From positions 1-64,000 of the forward strand of contig NZ_PQVG01000003.1 of the NCBI RefSeq assembly GCF_002920895.1: DNA of 64,000 nucleotides, given 5' to 3'. Source of the DNA: Flavobacterium alvei. GTDB taxonomy: Bacteria > Bacteroidota > Bacteroidia > Flavobacteriales > Flavobacteriaceae. Position 1 is the stretch's first letter. Each line of letters starts with the position of its first letter. Made by a program: the position numbers and the translations under genes. Positions 1-8,634 of this stretch are shown here, piece by piece. The notes under the pieces were generated by a model that did not search any database, was not told where the DNA came from, and worked only from the letters and a program-made list of their open reading frames with translations.

Positions 1-29
1 TTAAAAACTACAACATAAAACCAAAAATA

Positions 30-67
30 AACCTCGCTTAAATGTGCTTAAACGAGGTTGTTTTTTA
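30..67 (+). terminator. intrinsic terminator of an upstream gene outside the window
   Basis: Seven-base arms AACCTCG and CGAGGTT (30-36 and 53-59) enclose an A/T loop and are followed by a T run. There is also an A-rich stretch before the left arm, so it could work in both directions. It closes whatever gene lies left of the window and marks the native sequence outside the IS element. Confidence 0.6.
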
Positions 68-189
68 TACTGATTCTGAAAGTTTAGTTTTTGAGTGAGG
101 TTGCGCAACAGCTACCGCTGTTGAACTAAACCTTCGGTAGCACTCGCGATGATTTAGTACCTTACGAAGATAATTAAAATTCGTAAACT

Positions 190-1145
190 ATGACAACAAA
201 AAAAAGCATCCTGAAGATTTAAGAGAGAACAAAATCTTAAACCAAGCCAAGCGAGAAGTTCCGGGATTTGAGGAACTCATAAATCGTTTTGAGCGCACTA
301 TTTCGGTTTTAGGCAGAAGCCAAAGTACTTTCAATAATTACTCCCGTCATGTAGCTTCAATTTCATTGTATTTTGGAAAAATCCCAACGGAGCTGGACCC
401 CGAACAAGTTCAGGACTACTTGTTTTACCAACAAAAAAAGTCCAAAACCCCCTCGCAAACTTACTTTAAACATTGTGTTTACGGTCTTCGATTTCTGCTC
501 AAATCCGAAGGATTACCGTATGAATTTCTGCGTTTGCCCTCGATAAAACATGAGAAAACGCTTCCCGTTGTATTGAGCAAGGAAGAAGTTTGGGCAATGT
601 TGCAAAATGCAAAATTACTCAAACACCGCATTCTTATTGGTTTGCTTTATGGTTGTGGATTGCGTTGTATGGAAGTTCGAAGCGTACGATTACAGGATTT
701 GGATTTCGATAGAAGACAGCTCAAAGTAGTGCAGGGCAAAGGCAAAAAAGACCGCTATGTTCCGCTATCGGAACACTTGATTCGAGGGCTCAAAAAGTAC
801 ATCGAAGCCGAAAAACCCCAGGATTATATCTTCAACGGTCAACCTATTGAACGGGCTGGAGGTGATTTTGATAGTCGTTACAGTCAGCGTGGTGTACAAT
901 GGGCGGTCAAGCAAGTGGCTAAGGCATCGGGTGTGAAAAAGGAAGTTCATGTCCATACACTGCGCCACAGTTATGCCACACATTTACTCGAAGACGGTAT
1001 GGATATTATTACCCTTAAGGATCTTTTGGGACACCAAAATTTAGAAACTACCTTAGAGTATTTACAGATTGCCCAACTCGAAAGCCAACGCATTTTTAGT
1101 CCATTAGATAGCCTTTTTAAAAAATGCAGCGGCTCTTTGAAGTAG
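190..1145 (+). CDS. tyrosine recombinase (phage-type integrase) of the IS91-like element, frameshifted near its start
   Basis: Site-specific recombinase. Counting from an internal TTG at 366, the catalytic residues are visible: R100 in GCGLR, the HTLRHSYATH box (H197, R200), H223 in LGHQN and nucleophile Y232 in TTLEYL. The N-terminal SAM-like core-binding domain clearly continues upstream of 366 (FEELINRFERTISVLGRSQSTFNNYSRH is open in this frame from 174), but that frame has no ATG. An ATG at 190 lies one frame away, before a run of eight A (198-205). With nine A it would read MTTKKKHPEDLREN straight into the domain. So the gene is either frameshifted, expressed by slippage, or carries a sequencing error. 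It overlaps the transposase gene by 22 nt, suggesting coupled translation. Confidence 0.75.
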
Positions 1146-2239
1146 CGGATGTACTTGGGCAGTTAGGAACAAAGATAGAAAATCTAGGTTTAAACACTTG
1201 GCAACTACGTACGCTATCGTCCATCAAAAAATGTCGAACATCAGCTTTAGGCGGTCATATCGATGCTTGCGATGGTTGCGGAAATCTAAGCATCAGTTAC
1301 AACTCTTGCAGAAACCGACATTGCCCCAAGTGTCAGGGTAGGAATCGAGAAGAGTGGATTGACAAACGAGAAACAGAACTCTTGCCAGTTCCTTACTTCC
1401 ACGTGGTTTTTACTTTGCCAGAGAGCATCAATTCTTTGGCAATAAATCATCCAAAAATCGTATATGACACCTTGTTTGAAGCGACTTGGGAAACCCTGCA
1501 AACCTTTGGCAAAGCCAAGGAAATGCAAATGGGAATGATTGCCGTTTTGCACACTTGGGGACAACAATTGAGTTTGCATCCGCACTTGCATTGTATTGTT
1601 CCAGGAGGTGGAATCCATAAAGGAGGGCAATGGCAAAATAGTAAAACCGATGGCAAATTCCTGTTTCCAGTCAAGGCCTTATCGAAAGTGTTTAGGGCTA
1701 AATATTGCCAAAAACTAAAAGCGAAAGAGCCTATAAAATACGAACGGATTCGGCAGGAATTATGGCAGAAACCTTGGGTAGTTTTTGCCAAAAAACCTTT
1801 TGGAAGTCCCAAGTCGGTGGTGGAATATCTGGGGCGATACACCCATAAAATTGCCATTAGCAATAACAGAATCAAAAGTATTGACAGCGAAAATGTGACT
1901 TTTGACTACAAAGATTATCGAGTAGCGGGCGTCAAGAAACAAATGAAGCTCACGCATCAGGAATTTATCAGACGGTTTGCCTTGCATATTTTGCCCAAAC
2001 GATTTGTAAAAATCCGTCATTATGGTTTTTTGAGCAGCACTTGGAAGCGCGAGAAGCTGAAACTTTTACAAGAAAAACTTCAAGTAAAAGTCTTGGAAAA
2101 AGCAGAAAAGAAGCCCTTTTTGCCCAAGTGTCCTTGTTGCAAAACAGGCAATTTGCACCGGATAGCCGTTTTTGACCAGCGTGGTCCGCCTGCTTGGTAT
2201 CTTGGCGGAGGCCAAAACTCAATTCCCTGTAAAAGCTAA
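1124..2239 (+). CDS. IS91 family transposase (HUH rolling-circle type)
   Basis: A 371-residue transposase of normal length for the family. The N-terminal zinc finger shows CDGCG (49-53) and CRNRHCPKC (62-70). The metal-binding HUH motif is HLH at 154-156, inside HPHLHCIVPGGG. Candidate nucleophile tyrosines are Y235 and Y239 in EYLGRYTHKIAIS, the Y2 arrangement. A second cysteine pair (CPCC, 336-339) lies near the C-terminus. The family nicks single-stranded DNA and transposes by rolling circle. The ATG overlaps the recombinase gene, and both probably form one transcript. The gene looks intact. Confidence 0.9.
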   Translation: MQRLFEVADVLGQLGTKIENLGLNTWQLRTLSSIKKCRTSALGGHIDACDGCGNLSISYNSCRNRHCPKCQGRNREEWIDKRETELLPVPYFHVVFTLPESINSLAINHPKIVYDTLFEATWETLQTFGKAKEMQMGMIAVLHTWGQQLSLHPHLHCIVPGGGIHKGGQWQNSKTDGKFLFPVKALSKVFRAKYCQKLKAKEPIKYERIRQELWQKPWVVFAKKPFGSPKSVVEYLGRYTHKIAISNNRIKSIDSENVTFDYKDYRVAGVKKQMKLTHQEFIRRFALHILPKRFVKIRHYGFLSSTWKREKLKLLQEKLQVKVLEKAEKKPFLPKCPCCKTGNLHRIAVFDQRGPPAWYLGGGQNSIPCKS

Positions 2240-2394
2240 TTTATGGGTAAGGGTAGGTATGCCCAAAAGTGAAGGAAAACACAAGAAAACCAAGCTCAAA
2301 CTACACCAAAAAAAAGAGGACACTAAATCCTCTTACTATTCTCTCTCAAAACTTTACGATAAGTCCATAGTGTTAACGGCAGGTACTCGGTTCC

Positions 2395-2452
2395 GTTCAA
2401 CACGAGTCTCATTGTTCGTGCTGCGCACGCAACGAAACTCTAGCTGTTAGCA
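2395..2452. repeat. imperfect hairpin resembling an integron attC site
   Basis: GTTCAAC at 2395-2401 and GTTAGCA at 2446-2452 place AAC opposite GTT at the outside. Inside, 2404-2421 pairs with 2425-2440 as an imperfect stem with two unpaired T (2415-2416), two mismatches and a three-base loop. Paired AAC/GTT ends and extrahelical bases are attC hallmarks, and 58 bp is near the usual minimum length. However GTTAGCA does not fit GTTRRRY exactly, no integron integrase is in the window, and the region may instead be the right end of the IS91-like element. Confidence 0.35.
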
Positions 2453-2460
2453 GTAGTAAT
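2446..2460 (+). repeat. cassette boundary box, 3' side of the orphan gene at 2462
   Basis: GTTAGCAGTAGTAAT, inverted with respect to 3014-3028 (14 of 15 match). It ends 1 bp from the stop codon of the minus-strand orphan gene. A related pair bounds the orphan at 36334-36837. Confidence 0.55.
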
Positions 2461-2461
2461 T

Positions 2462-2986
2462 TTAATCTAATTCCAATCCATTGTAATGACCTTTTTCATC
2501 ATCAATCATTTTATTACATCTCAATTTTCCTGCATTGCTTATCAGGTTCATTTCTCTTTCAAAGTTCATTCCACCATCAATGTCTGCTTTTAAATAAATT
2601 CTGTTGTCTTTCTTTAAAATCTTGAGATTGTATTTGTAATGGTCATTGTCGTTTGTACAAATCTGTCTAAATTGGAAATAATATTTATTGTCATAGGTTA
2701 CTAAAAAATCATTTTCTCCATATTCCGTTTTAATTTTTCCAGTTCCATTTCCTTCAAACACAACTTTGTCATATTTGTCGTCAAACATTTCGGCGTCACT
2801 TTTTCTGTTTATTGTATAATAACCTTGATAAACTATTACTTTTTCAACATCCAATTGGTTTTCTGTTTCGACATTAATTGAAGTCAATTCTACCAATTTA
2901 ATTCTCTCATTAAATTTAAAAAACAAGAAAACTAAAATTGACAAAAAGCATAATATTAATAGCCATCTTTTGGCTTTTTTATTCAT
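2462..2986 (-). CDS. orphan membrane-anchored exported protein, function unknown
   Basis: A 174-residue protein with a basic start (MNKKAKRW) and one hydrophobic segment (about residues 8-23, LLILCFLSILVFLFFKF) that could be a signal anchor. The rest is polar with many Asp, Asn and Lys. I recognise no domain. It stands alone between the IS element and a decayed gene region. Inverted boxes lie 1 bp after its stop and 27 bp before its ATG, so it looks like a single-gene insertion. It is AT-rich like the other orphans here. No function should be assumed. Confidence 0.7.
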   Translation of the reverse strand: MNKKAKRWLLILCFLSILVFLFFKFNERIKLVELTSINVETENQLDVEKVIVYQGYYTINRKSDAEMFDDKYDKVVFEGNGTGKIKTEYGENDFLVTYDNKYYFQFRQICTNDNDHYKYNLKILKKDNRIYLKADIDGGMNFEREMNLISNAGKLRCNKMIDDEKGHYNGLELD

Positions 2987-3013
2987 AAGTTCTATTTAGA
3001 ATTTTTGTTCTGA

Positions 3014-3028
3014 ATTATTACTGCTAAC
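3014..3028 (-). repeat. cassette boundary box, 5' side of the orphan gene at 2462
   Basis: ATTATTACTGCTAAC; on the gene's strand it reads GTTAGCAGTAATAAT. It mirrors 2446-2460. On the gene strand it closely matches the upstream box of the orphan at 36334 (GTTGGCGGTAATAGT), and the distance to the start codon is nearly the same. From 3029 to 3184 I see only short self-complementary stretches, for example 3042-3056, and no gene. Confidence 0.55.
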
Positions 3029-3184
3029 TTGTATATACCAGCCATAAAATGGCTCCAATCCGCCCAATTTGGGTTGACTTTGTGCCACAAATAGCTCTGT
3101 TTTTCAGCTAATATAGCTATTAATTTCCTGCTGGAATTGTATTTCTACTGTTTATATGTCATCACAATTTGTGATTATATATTA

Positions 3185-3728
3185 TTACGGTTTCCTCAAA
3201 CTGTCTTTTTCAATCCCCAAACTATCTTTTTGAATTACATTTACAACATTCAAGGCAATTGGTTTAATCGTTTTTGGCGATGGTTTTATTTTCTGTTTAA
3301 TAATCACGGCATCATTCAAAACAAAAGGCGTTGGCATCATCCAATCGGCTCTTTTTGCCATTTGAAACAACGGATTGCTCATCAAATCGAAAGAACTTTC
3401 CAGTAAATCCAAATTCAAAACACTCGAAGTGGTATAATAACTTAGTGCCATTTCTTGCCCTTTATCCATAAAATAATCTCCAATTTTAGCATCTTTTGGG
3501 ATAAGAATTTTTAGCATATTAAGGAATACCTGCCAGTTCTTCCAACACAACATTAGGTTTTTTACTTTTCGGCATACGAGGAATCAATCCTCCTTTGGAA
3601 TCTGGTTTAGAGGCATTAATTTTCAAAAGTTCCAAACCTTTTGTATTCACGACACTAAAATGACTTGAAATGTGCATTGCTAAAACGGGTACTATAATTG
3701 GTACATATTCCAGACTATAAGCCAACAA
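3185..3728 (-). pseudogene. chimeric gene remnant carrying a duplicated 3' end of the M28 peptidase gene
   Basis: The last part (3189-3433) is a close copy of the 3' end of the M28 peptidase gene at about 5795-6014: both encode TSSVLNLDLLESSFDLM and PTPFVLNDAVIIKQKIKPSP. Similarity stops abruptly at 3433. The preceding part (about 3434-3728) is a different unrecognised sequence, open in two frames (3519-3728, then a shift into the 3553 frame), with PRMPKSKKPNVVLEELAGIP ending at a stop. No start with signal peptide or domain is visible. It is best read as a decayed fusion, with the amidohydrolase gene lying between this copy and the intact peptidase. Confidence 0.7.
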
Positions 3729-3774
3729 CCCATCCTATTTGAAATATTCTTAACATGATAATTGACTAGAATTT

Positions 3775-5634
3775 TTAATCTTCGTGTGCCGCTAGAATTT
3801 TCAAAACATGATCTAAAGCACCTTGCGAAAAGTCATCGAGTTCACTTGTATTGAAGCCCAATAATACTTTGGTGGACTTACCGCCAACAGGTTGTTTTCT
3901 TCCTTCAGAAACCGTACCCCAAACCTTGATGTCTTTGATTTTCATGGCATCACAACTAATGGGATTCTCTTCAAGAATGGTGAAATTAGCCAATTTTCCA
4001 ACCACAAGTGATCCCATTTGATCTTCCACCTTTAAGGAATATGCTGCGTCAATAGTGACAGATTTTAAGGCTCCTTCTCTGGAAACTTTTTGTTCGGGAG
4101 CAACTACGCGGCCTCCTGTTGTATATCTATTTACTCCACACCACATTAAATATAAAGGGTCTGCTGGTGCCATAGGCATATCGCTATGGAAAGAATAAGA
4201 CACCCCAGCTCTTTCTACATCTCCCATACGTACCATGCTTTCTGCTCGTTTTGGACCTAAACCATTTTTACTGTAATTATCTGCCAAGGCTACAGGATAA
4301 TATGGATTTCCGCTTACGATACAACCCAATTTAGCCAATCGGTCAACCTGATCTTTCGCACTTACAGCAAAGTGAACAATCACTGTACGATGATCAATAC
4401 GAGGATTCGCTTTTTGATTTTTTTCTAAAGTATTCAATACGCGATCCAAACCGGCATCACCATTTACGTGAACGTGAATTTGATACCCTGCATCCCAAAA
4501 TATTTTAAAAGCACGTTCAAAAACAGGTAAATCGGTCATCCATTCGCCGTGATGTTTGTCAGTATAAGGTTCTCTCACTTGCATTAAAAGAGAATAAATA
4601 GCACCATCTGAAAACAGTTTCACTTGTTTTTTTGCCAAAGATGTTCTTCCATTGTACCAACTTTCCAATTTCTCTGCTTCTTCAATTACCTGCTTATCAT
4701 CTTTGTATTTATCGCATAAGGTTTTTCCATCGGCCATAAAACTCCAACGGAAAGGCATCTCATCCGATGACATCACTCTATTTACGCCATCTTGCAAAGG
4801 TTTTACTAAAATTCCTCCAGGTTCATTCCCAAAAGTAATTCCTTTAGAATGCATGTAATCTCTGGTGATGAATAAGCCTTTTTGTAGTTTTTCAGGGGTG
4901 GCCAAAACCGTTGCTATTTTAGGTGCTACGGCAAACATACCTTGTTCCCAAAAACGGCCTTCAGCTAATACCGATTGTTTTTGTGGGGTTTCGCCCCAGG
5001 TTTTTATTAAATCGGAAGTCACCCCATATTTTTCAAGAGCAACGCTATTCATTACCATTTCATGGCAAGAACGTAACCAAGCCAAAATAGGTCTAGTCGT
5101 ACTGATTTTATCTAAATCAGCTTTGGTAAGCTTGCCATAAAAATTGGGATGATAGCCCCAAGTAACCAAGGCTTCCTCGGGATCCTCCATTTTTTTCTCA
5201 GCGGCAGCTAAACGAGTCATAAAATCATTTTTATCCTTGACTGCTTTTGCAGTTCCATCAGGCAATTCCCAATCTTCTATGGAAAGTACTTCAGAAGCCA
5301 TAGTTAGTGCTGCTAAAACAGGATGGTCGTGTTGTGCAATAAATCCAGGCACTATGACTTTATCATTAAATGTTTTATCCAATCGTGCTTTTTTATCACC
5401 TAATATTTTGCTTACTTCTTCCTTAGTCCCTACGGCTAGAATCTTTCCGTTTTGTACTGCCACAGCCTCAGCTTTTGGTCTTGAAGAATCCATAGTAATA
5501 ATTTCCTTAGCAGTATAAATTACAATTTGATTATCAGCAGTCATAATACTACTCATATCTTGTAGTGTCTGGGCGGAGCTATTTATGTTGTAGAAGAAAC
5601 ATAAAATAATAGGCAATAAAAATGTTTTTTTCAT
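3775..5634 (-). CDS. secreted metal-dependent amidohydrolase (YtcJ-like)
   Basis: A 619-residue protein with a cleavable signal peptide (residues 1-22, ending SSAQ), so exported. The amidohydrolase 3 / YtcJ TIM barrel is recognisable: the HxH metal motif is H102 and H104 (VPGFIAQHDHP). Later come IHVHVNGDAG, VIVHF and FHSDMPMAPADPL, the family's usual histidine and aspartate sites, and the C-terminal beta-sandwich GSLVVGKLANFTILEENP. The family hydrolyses C-N bonds, but the substrate cannot be told. The gene lies between a partial and a complete copy of the M28 peptidase 3' end, which suggests it entered with that duplication. It has its own 150-bp upstream region. Confidence 0.85.
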   Translation of the reverse strand: MKKTFLLPIILCFFYNINSSAQTLQDMSSIMTADNQIVIYTAKEIITMDSSRPKAEAVAVQNGKILAVGTKEEVSKILGDKKARLDKTFNDKVIVPGFIAQHDHPVLAALTMASEVLSIEDWELPDGTAKAVKDKNDFMTRLAAAEKKMEDPEEALVTWGYHPNFYGKLTKADLDKISTTRPILAWLRSCHEMVMNSVALEKYGVTSDLIKTWGETPQKQSVLAEGRFWEQGMFAVAPKIATVLATPEKLQKGLFITRDYMHSKGITFGNEPGGILVKPLQDGVNRVMSSDEMPFRWSFMADGKTLCDKYKDDKQVIEEAEKLESWYNGRTSLAKKQVKLFSDGAIYSLLMQVREPYTDKHHGEWMTDLPVFERAFKIFWDAGYQIHVHVNGDAGLDRVLNTLEKNQKANPRIDHRTVIVHFAVSAKDQVDRLAKLGCIVSGNPYYPVALADNYSKNGLGPKRAESMVRMGDVERAGVSYSFHSDMPMAPADPLYLMWCGVNRYTTGGRVVAPEQKVSREGALKSVTIDAAYSLKVEDQMGSLVVGKLANFTILEENPISCDAMKIKDIKVWGTVSEGRKQPVGGKSTKVLLGFNTSELDDFSQGALDHVLKILAAHED

Positions 5635-5790
5635 AATGTGTAAAACAAGTTGGTTAATATTCCGTGTAAAAAAAATTAAAGCTTAAATATAGATAATTCG
5701 CTTAAAATGATATGGTTAAAGATTTTTTTGTGAAGATATAAAAATATGAATTGTAATTATAAATGTTTTTTTTATTTAAAAAGTCTATAA

Positions 5791-8157
5791 TCATTTTCTC
5801 AAACTATCTTTTATAACCGCATTTCCAGCATTCACAAAAATCGGTTTAACCGTTTTTGGCGAAGGTTTTATTTTCTGTTTAATAATCACGGCATCATTCA
5901 ACACAAAAGGCGTCGGCATCATCCAATCGGCTCTTTTTGCCATTGTAAATAATGGATTATTCATCAAGTCGAAAGAACTTTCCAGTAAATCCAAATTCAA
6001 AACACTCGAAGTGGCAACGCTAAATTCTATTTCCAATGGAAGTTGATCCACCACATAGTAGCTCAACAATTTCTTGCCTTTTCGTTCGTATTTGGAACCT
6101 TTTTGTCCCAATAAAGACAAACCATTGGCCTTGAAGTTTTGAATAACTAGGTTTTCATTGGCAAAAACATCATAACGATTCACTTTTCGGGTGGGGGTGA
6201 TTCGGATTTTCAAATAGCGATTGCCGCCAATAATGCTGTCTTTCAGGAATTCGATGCTTGGTCTCGACAGCACTTTCATTGGTGCATTGGCAGTGAAAGT
6301 AAAAAAAGAATTGTACTTGCTGGGCAAAGAAATGGAGCTTAATGCCGCGGCATCTCTAGGGTTTTGGCCTAAATAGGTTTTGGTCCATTCATCGAGATTG
6401 GTGTCATAAGTAGCCCAAGTGGCCTTGTTTTTGTCGGCATCCAAAATATAAACCAAACTATTGGATTTGGCTTTCCCTGCTTCATAACCCGAGAAATAGT
6501 GGGCTTTGGCGAAAAATCCAATTGCCAGTAGAAGAAACAGTAACGAAGCTTTTCCTTTTCGTATAAACGAGCCAAAAATGGGCAACAACAATCCAAAAGC
6601 AATGACGGTTAGAATGGCGCTGCCAAACAAAACTTTAAGCCCCAAACCTATCGGAAACATTTGGATAAATGGAGCAAGAATCAGCAAGGCCGGAATGCCC
6701 AAAAAGAGGTTCAAAACCCATTTCGACTTTTGAGTTAATACAAAAGAAGCCAACATCAGCAATCCCGAGAAAACGGGAATAATCAAAAATCCTGCGCCTT
6801 TTAGGAAGAAAGCCAGCAATCCATTAATGAGAATCCAAAAGAATAATGGCGCGATAAAATGGTTCATCGTCACTTTTTTGAAAGAGAAAATTTGGTAAAA
6901 TGCAAAGCAAAAAGCCAAACTCAACAGCGTGAAAGCCGCAATATAATCGTGTCCGTTATAAGTAAATCCGTTGAGCAAATCGTTGTATTGTGGATAGAGA
7001 ATCAGCAATAATTTCCATCCCAAAAAAGTAACTAATCCAGAAACGATTAGTGATCCCAAAAACGGAATAAATCCTCTCGCCATTTCAGGAAAAAACAAAA
7101 TGCGTTTGCCAATGCCAATGAAAATCAAAAAAAGCAAGATTACCAATGCGATAATCACCATTGGCCAAACCCAACTAAATGGATAACTGATGAAACTAAA
7201 TGGAATCGAAAAATAAACGTTGTCTTCAGTGGCTTGGGTGCTGTTCAAATCGGCATTCGAAAAATAATCCAACAACGGCATCAGGTATTTTCCTTGATGT
7301 GCCAAGGTATTTTTGCTCAAATGATTGAGGTCGTCTTGCGCCGTGTGGTAATTGTAATGCCCGTCGATAAAGGCAAAATTGTAGCCTTGAATATTGCCTT
7401 GTTCCCTGAAAACTGTCAAATCGGTGTCGTTGGGCAACATTTTGTAAACGCTGTACATCAAGGAATTTGAAACGGGATATTGGGCGTTGGCAGCAGCAAA
7501 TTGGTTGACCAATCCGGCATTTCCGGCATTGGTTTCCATCAACATATAACTTGGGCCGGAACTTCCTCGGGCTTCAAAATTCAAGACCAAACCGACTTCT
7601 TTTGCCCAATGATGTTGGGTTACAAAAAGTGCCGCGCCATTCAATCCCAATTCTTCGGCATCGGTAAACAGAATGATGATGTCGTTTTTGTGTTGTTTTT
7701 TGTTGTAAACGAAAGCGCGAATACTTTCGAGAATCGTTGCCACGCCCGAACCAGCATCGCTCGCGCCGAAAGAATAGGAATGCGGTGCGCTGTCATAATG
7801 CGAAAGCAGGAGCAAGGCTTTGTTGCTGTTGCTACCTTTTATTCGAGCTAGAATATTTTTGCATTTGGTCAAAGTTCCCCAATCCGAAAAGGAATTCCCT
7901 TCTTGAATGGAAGTTTCCAAACCCATATTTTGGAGTTCTTTTACCAAATAATTTGCGATGACATCGTGATTTTCGGAACCTACAAAATGCGGTTTTTGCG
8001 AAATGTTTTTCACTTGTTCCAAAGCTCTTTGGGTCGAAAACTCCGAAAGCGAATCATCTTCGGCCGATGTCCATTGAGGCATCATCGTGAAGAAGACAAA
8101 TCCAAGGAAACCAAGAATAAATAATACGGATAATATAGAGGAATAGTTTTTTTTCAT
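5791..8157 (-). CDS. M28 family zinc peptidase with multi-pass membrane C-terminal half
   Basis: A 788-residue protein. One N-terminal TM segment (about 9-25) precedes an M28 aminopeptidase-like domain (about 45-290) with all expected zinc ligands: H120 (LLSHYDSAPHS), D134 (ASDAGSGVA), E168/E169 (TDAEELG), E195 (NFEARG) and H271 (GHYNYHTAQDDL). Eight or nine hydrophobic segments follow (about 320-560), then a soluble C-terminal domain. The layout resembles ER aminopeptidase/Fxna-like M28 proteins, common in Bacteroidota. It probably trims peptides in the periplasm. Its last 75 codons are duplicated at 3189-3433. Confidence 0.87.
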   Translation of the reverse strand: MKKNYSSILSVLFILGFLGFVFFTMMPQWTSAEDDSLSEFSTQRALEQVKNISQKPHFVGSENHDVIANYLVKELQNMGLETSIQEGNSFSDWGTLTKCKNILARIKGSNSNKALLLLSHYDSAPHSYSFGASDAGSGVATILESIRAFVYNKKQHKNDIIILFTDAEELGLNGAALFVTQHHWAKEVGLVLNFEARGSSGPSYMLMETNAGNAGLVNQFAAANAQYPVSNSLMYSVYKMLPNDTDLTVFREQGNIQGYNFAFIDGHYNYHTAQDDLNHLSKNTLAHQGKYLMPLLDYFSNADLNSTQATEDNVYFSIPFSFISYPFSWVWPMVIIALVILLFLIFIGIGKRILFFPEMARGFIPFLGSLIVSGLVTFLGWKLLLILYPQYNDLLNGFTYNGHDYIAAFTLLSLAFCFAFYQIFSFKKVTMNHFIAPLFFWILINGLLAFFLKGAGFLIIPVFSGLLMLASFVLTQKSKWVLNLFLGIPALLILAPFIQMFPIGLGLKVLFGSAILTVIAFGLLLPIFGSFIRKGKASLLFLLLAIGFFAKAHYFSGYEAGKAKSNSLVYILDADKNKATWATYDTNLDEWTKTYLGQNPRDAAALSSISLPSKYNSFFTFTANAPMKVLSRPSIEFLKDSIIGGNRYLKIRITPTRKVNRYDVFANENLVIQNFKANGLSLLGQKGSKYERKGKKLLSYYVVDQLPLEIEFSVATSSVLNLDLLESSFDLMNNPLFTMAKRADWMMPTPFVLNDAVIIKQKIKPSPKTVKPIFVNAGNAVIKDSLRK

Positions 8158-8175
8158 CGGGGATAGAATTGGGTT

Positions 8176-8526
8176 CTAAATTTCTTTTTTGACTAGCATA
8201 TAATAGTCGTCTTCCAATGCGCGATAGCCTTGGTCGTACACGAAATAGTAGGTATTTCCTGTTTTGGTCTGCAAAATATTGGTAAAAAACTCATAATCGA
8301 ATCCCTTGCTCAATAGTTTTGATTTGGTGGTTTTTCCTTTTCCATCCACATTTAATGCCGATAGAATGCGGTAATTTTTGCGCAATTTGTTGTTCACGTT
8401 GCGCATAAAATTGGTGCTGTCTTTGTTAATTTTGTTGTTGTAGGCATTGCGACAACCATCGCTGCAAAACTTTTTGTCTTCTCGACCCACAATTTTGTCT
8501 CCACATTCTAGGCAGGTTTTGTTCAT
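8176..8526 (-). CDS. small zinc-ribbon protein, conserved hypothetical
   Basis: A 116-residue protein. The N-terminus has a four-cysteine zinc ribbon: CLECG (C5, C8) and FCSDGCRNAY (C21, C25). The remainder is a basic helical segment and an alpha/beta C-terminal part ending DDYYMLVKKEI. Such proteins are frequent in Flavobacteriaceae without known function. The zinc ribbon suggests nucleic-acid or protein binding, which is inference. The ATG at 8526 lies 18 bp before the next gene's end is passed, and the M28 gene follows after 18 bp, so the two may share a transcript. Confidence 0.75.
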   Translation of the reverse strand: MNKTCLECGDKIVGREDKKFCSDGCRNAYNNKINKDSTNFMRNVNNKLRKNYRILSALNVDGKGKTTKSKLLSKGFDYEFFTNILQTKTGNTYYFVYDQGYRALEDDYYMLVKKEI

Positions 8527-8552
8527 AGTTTTTCTTTTTTACCGTTTTTTTT

Positions 8553-8622
8553 AAACCATTAAGAGCATTAAGAAAATTAAGTTTTGTTTTTTCTTATTGA
8601 GCCTTAATGTTCTTAATGGTTT
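8553..8622. repeat. intergenic palindrome built of a repeated short word
   Basis: Arms 8553-8572 and 8603-8622 are inverted repeats with one mismatch. Each arm is made of a word close to CATTAAG repeated (CATTAAGAGCATTAAG). It lies between two minus-strand genes and could act as a terminator. The style matches the palindromes at 15602, 22966/23396, 25229 and 55059. Confidence 0.6.
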
Positions 8623-8634
8623 GACATTTATTTC

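Larger units (their letters stand above)
119..2402 (+). mobile_element. IS91-like insertion element with companion tyrosine recombinase
   Basis: Two overlapping plus-strand genes, a tyrosine recombinase and an IS91-type HUH transposase, form the element. A second upstream recombinase gene is known in a subset of the IS91 family. Imperfect inverted ends may bound it: TGTTGAACTAAACC at 119-132 and, on the right, the complement of TGTTGAACGGAACC at 2389-2402 (12 of 14 match). Both contain the GAAC/GTTC tetranucleotide that IS91 elements use as target. IS91 elements move by rolling-circle replication and normally make no target duplication, so the boundaries are tentative. Small hairpins lie at 107-124 and near 2312-2333. 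Confidence 0.6.

Noticed and set aside
2172..2450. Open frame of 92 codons overlapping the transposase end
   Set aside because: It is in another frame, begins inside the transposase gene, has a basic low-complexity composition without a domain, and runs into the IS end.
3137..3406. Plus-strand frame of 89 codons
   Set aside because: It is the antisense shadow of the duplicated peptidase end at 3189-3433.
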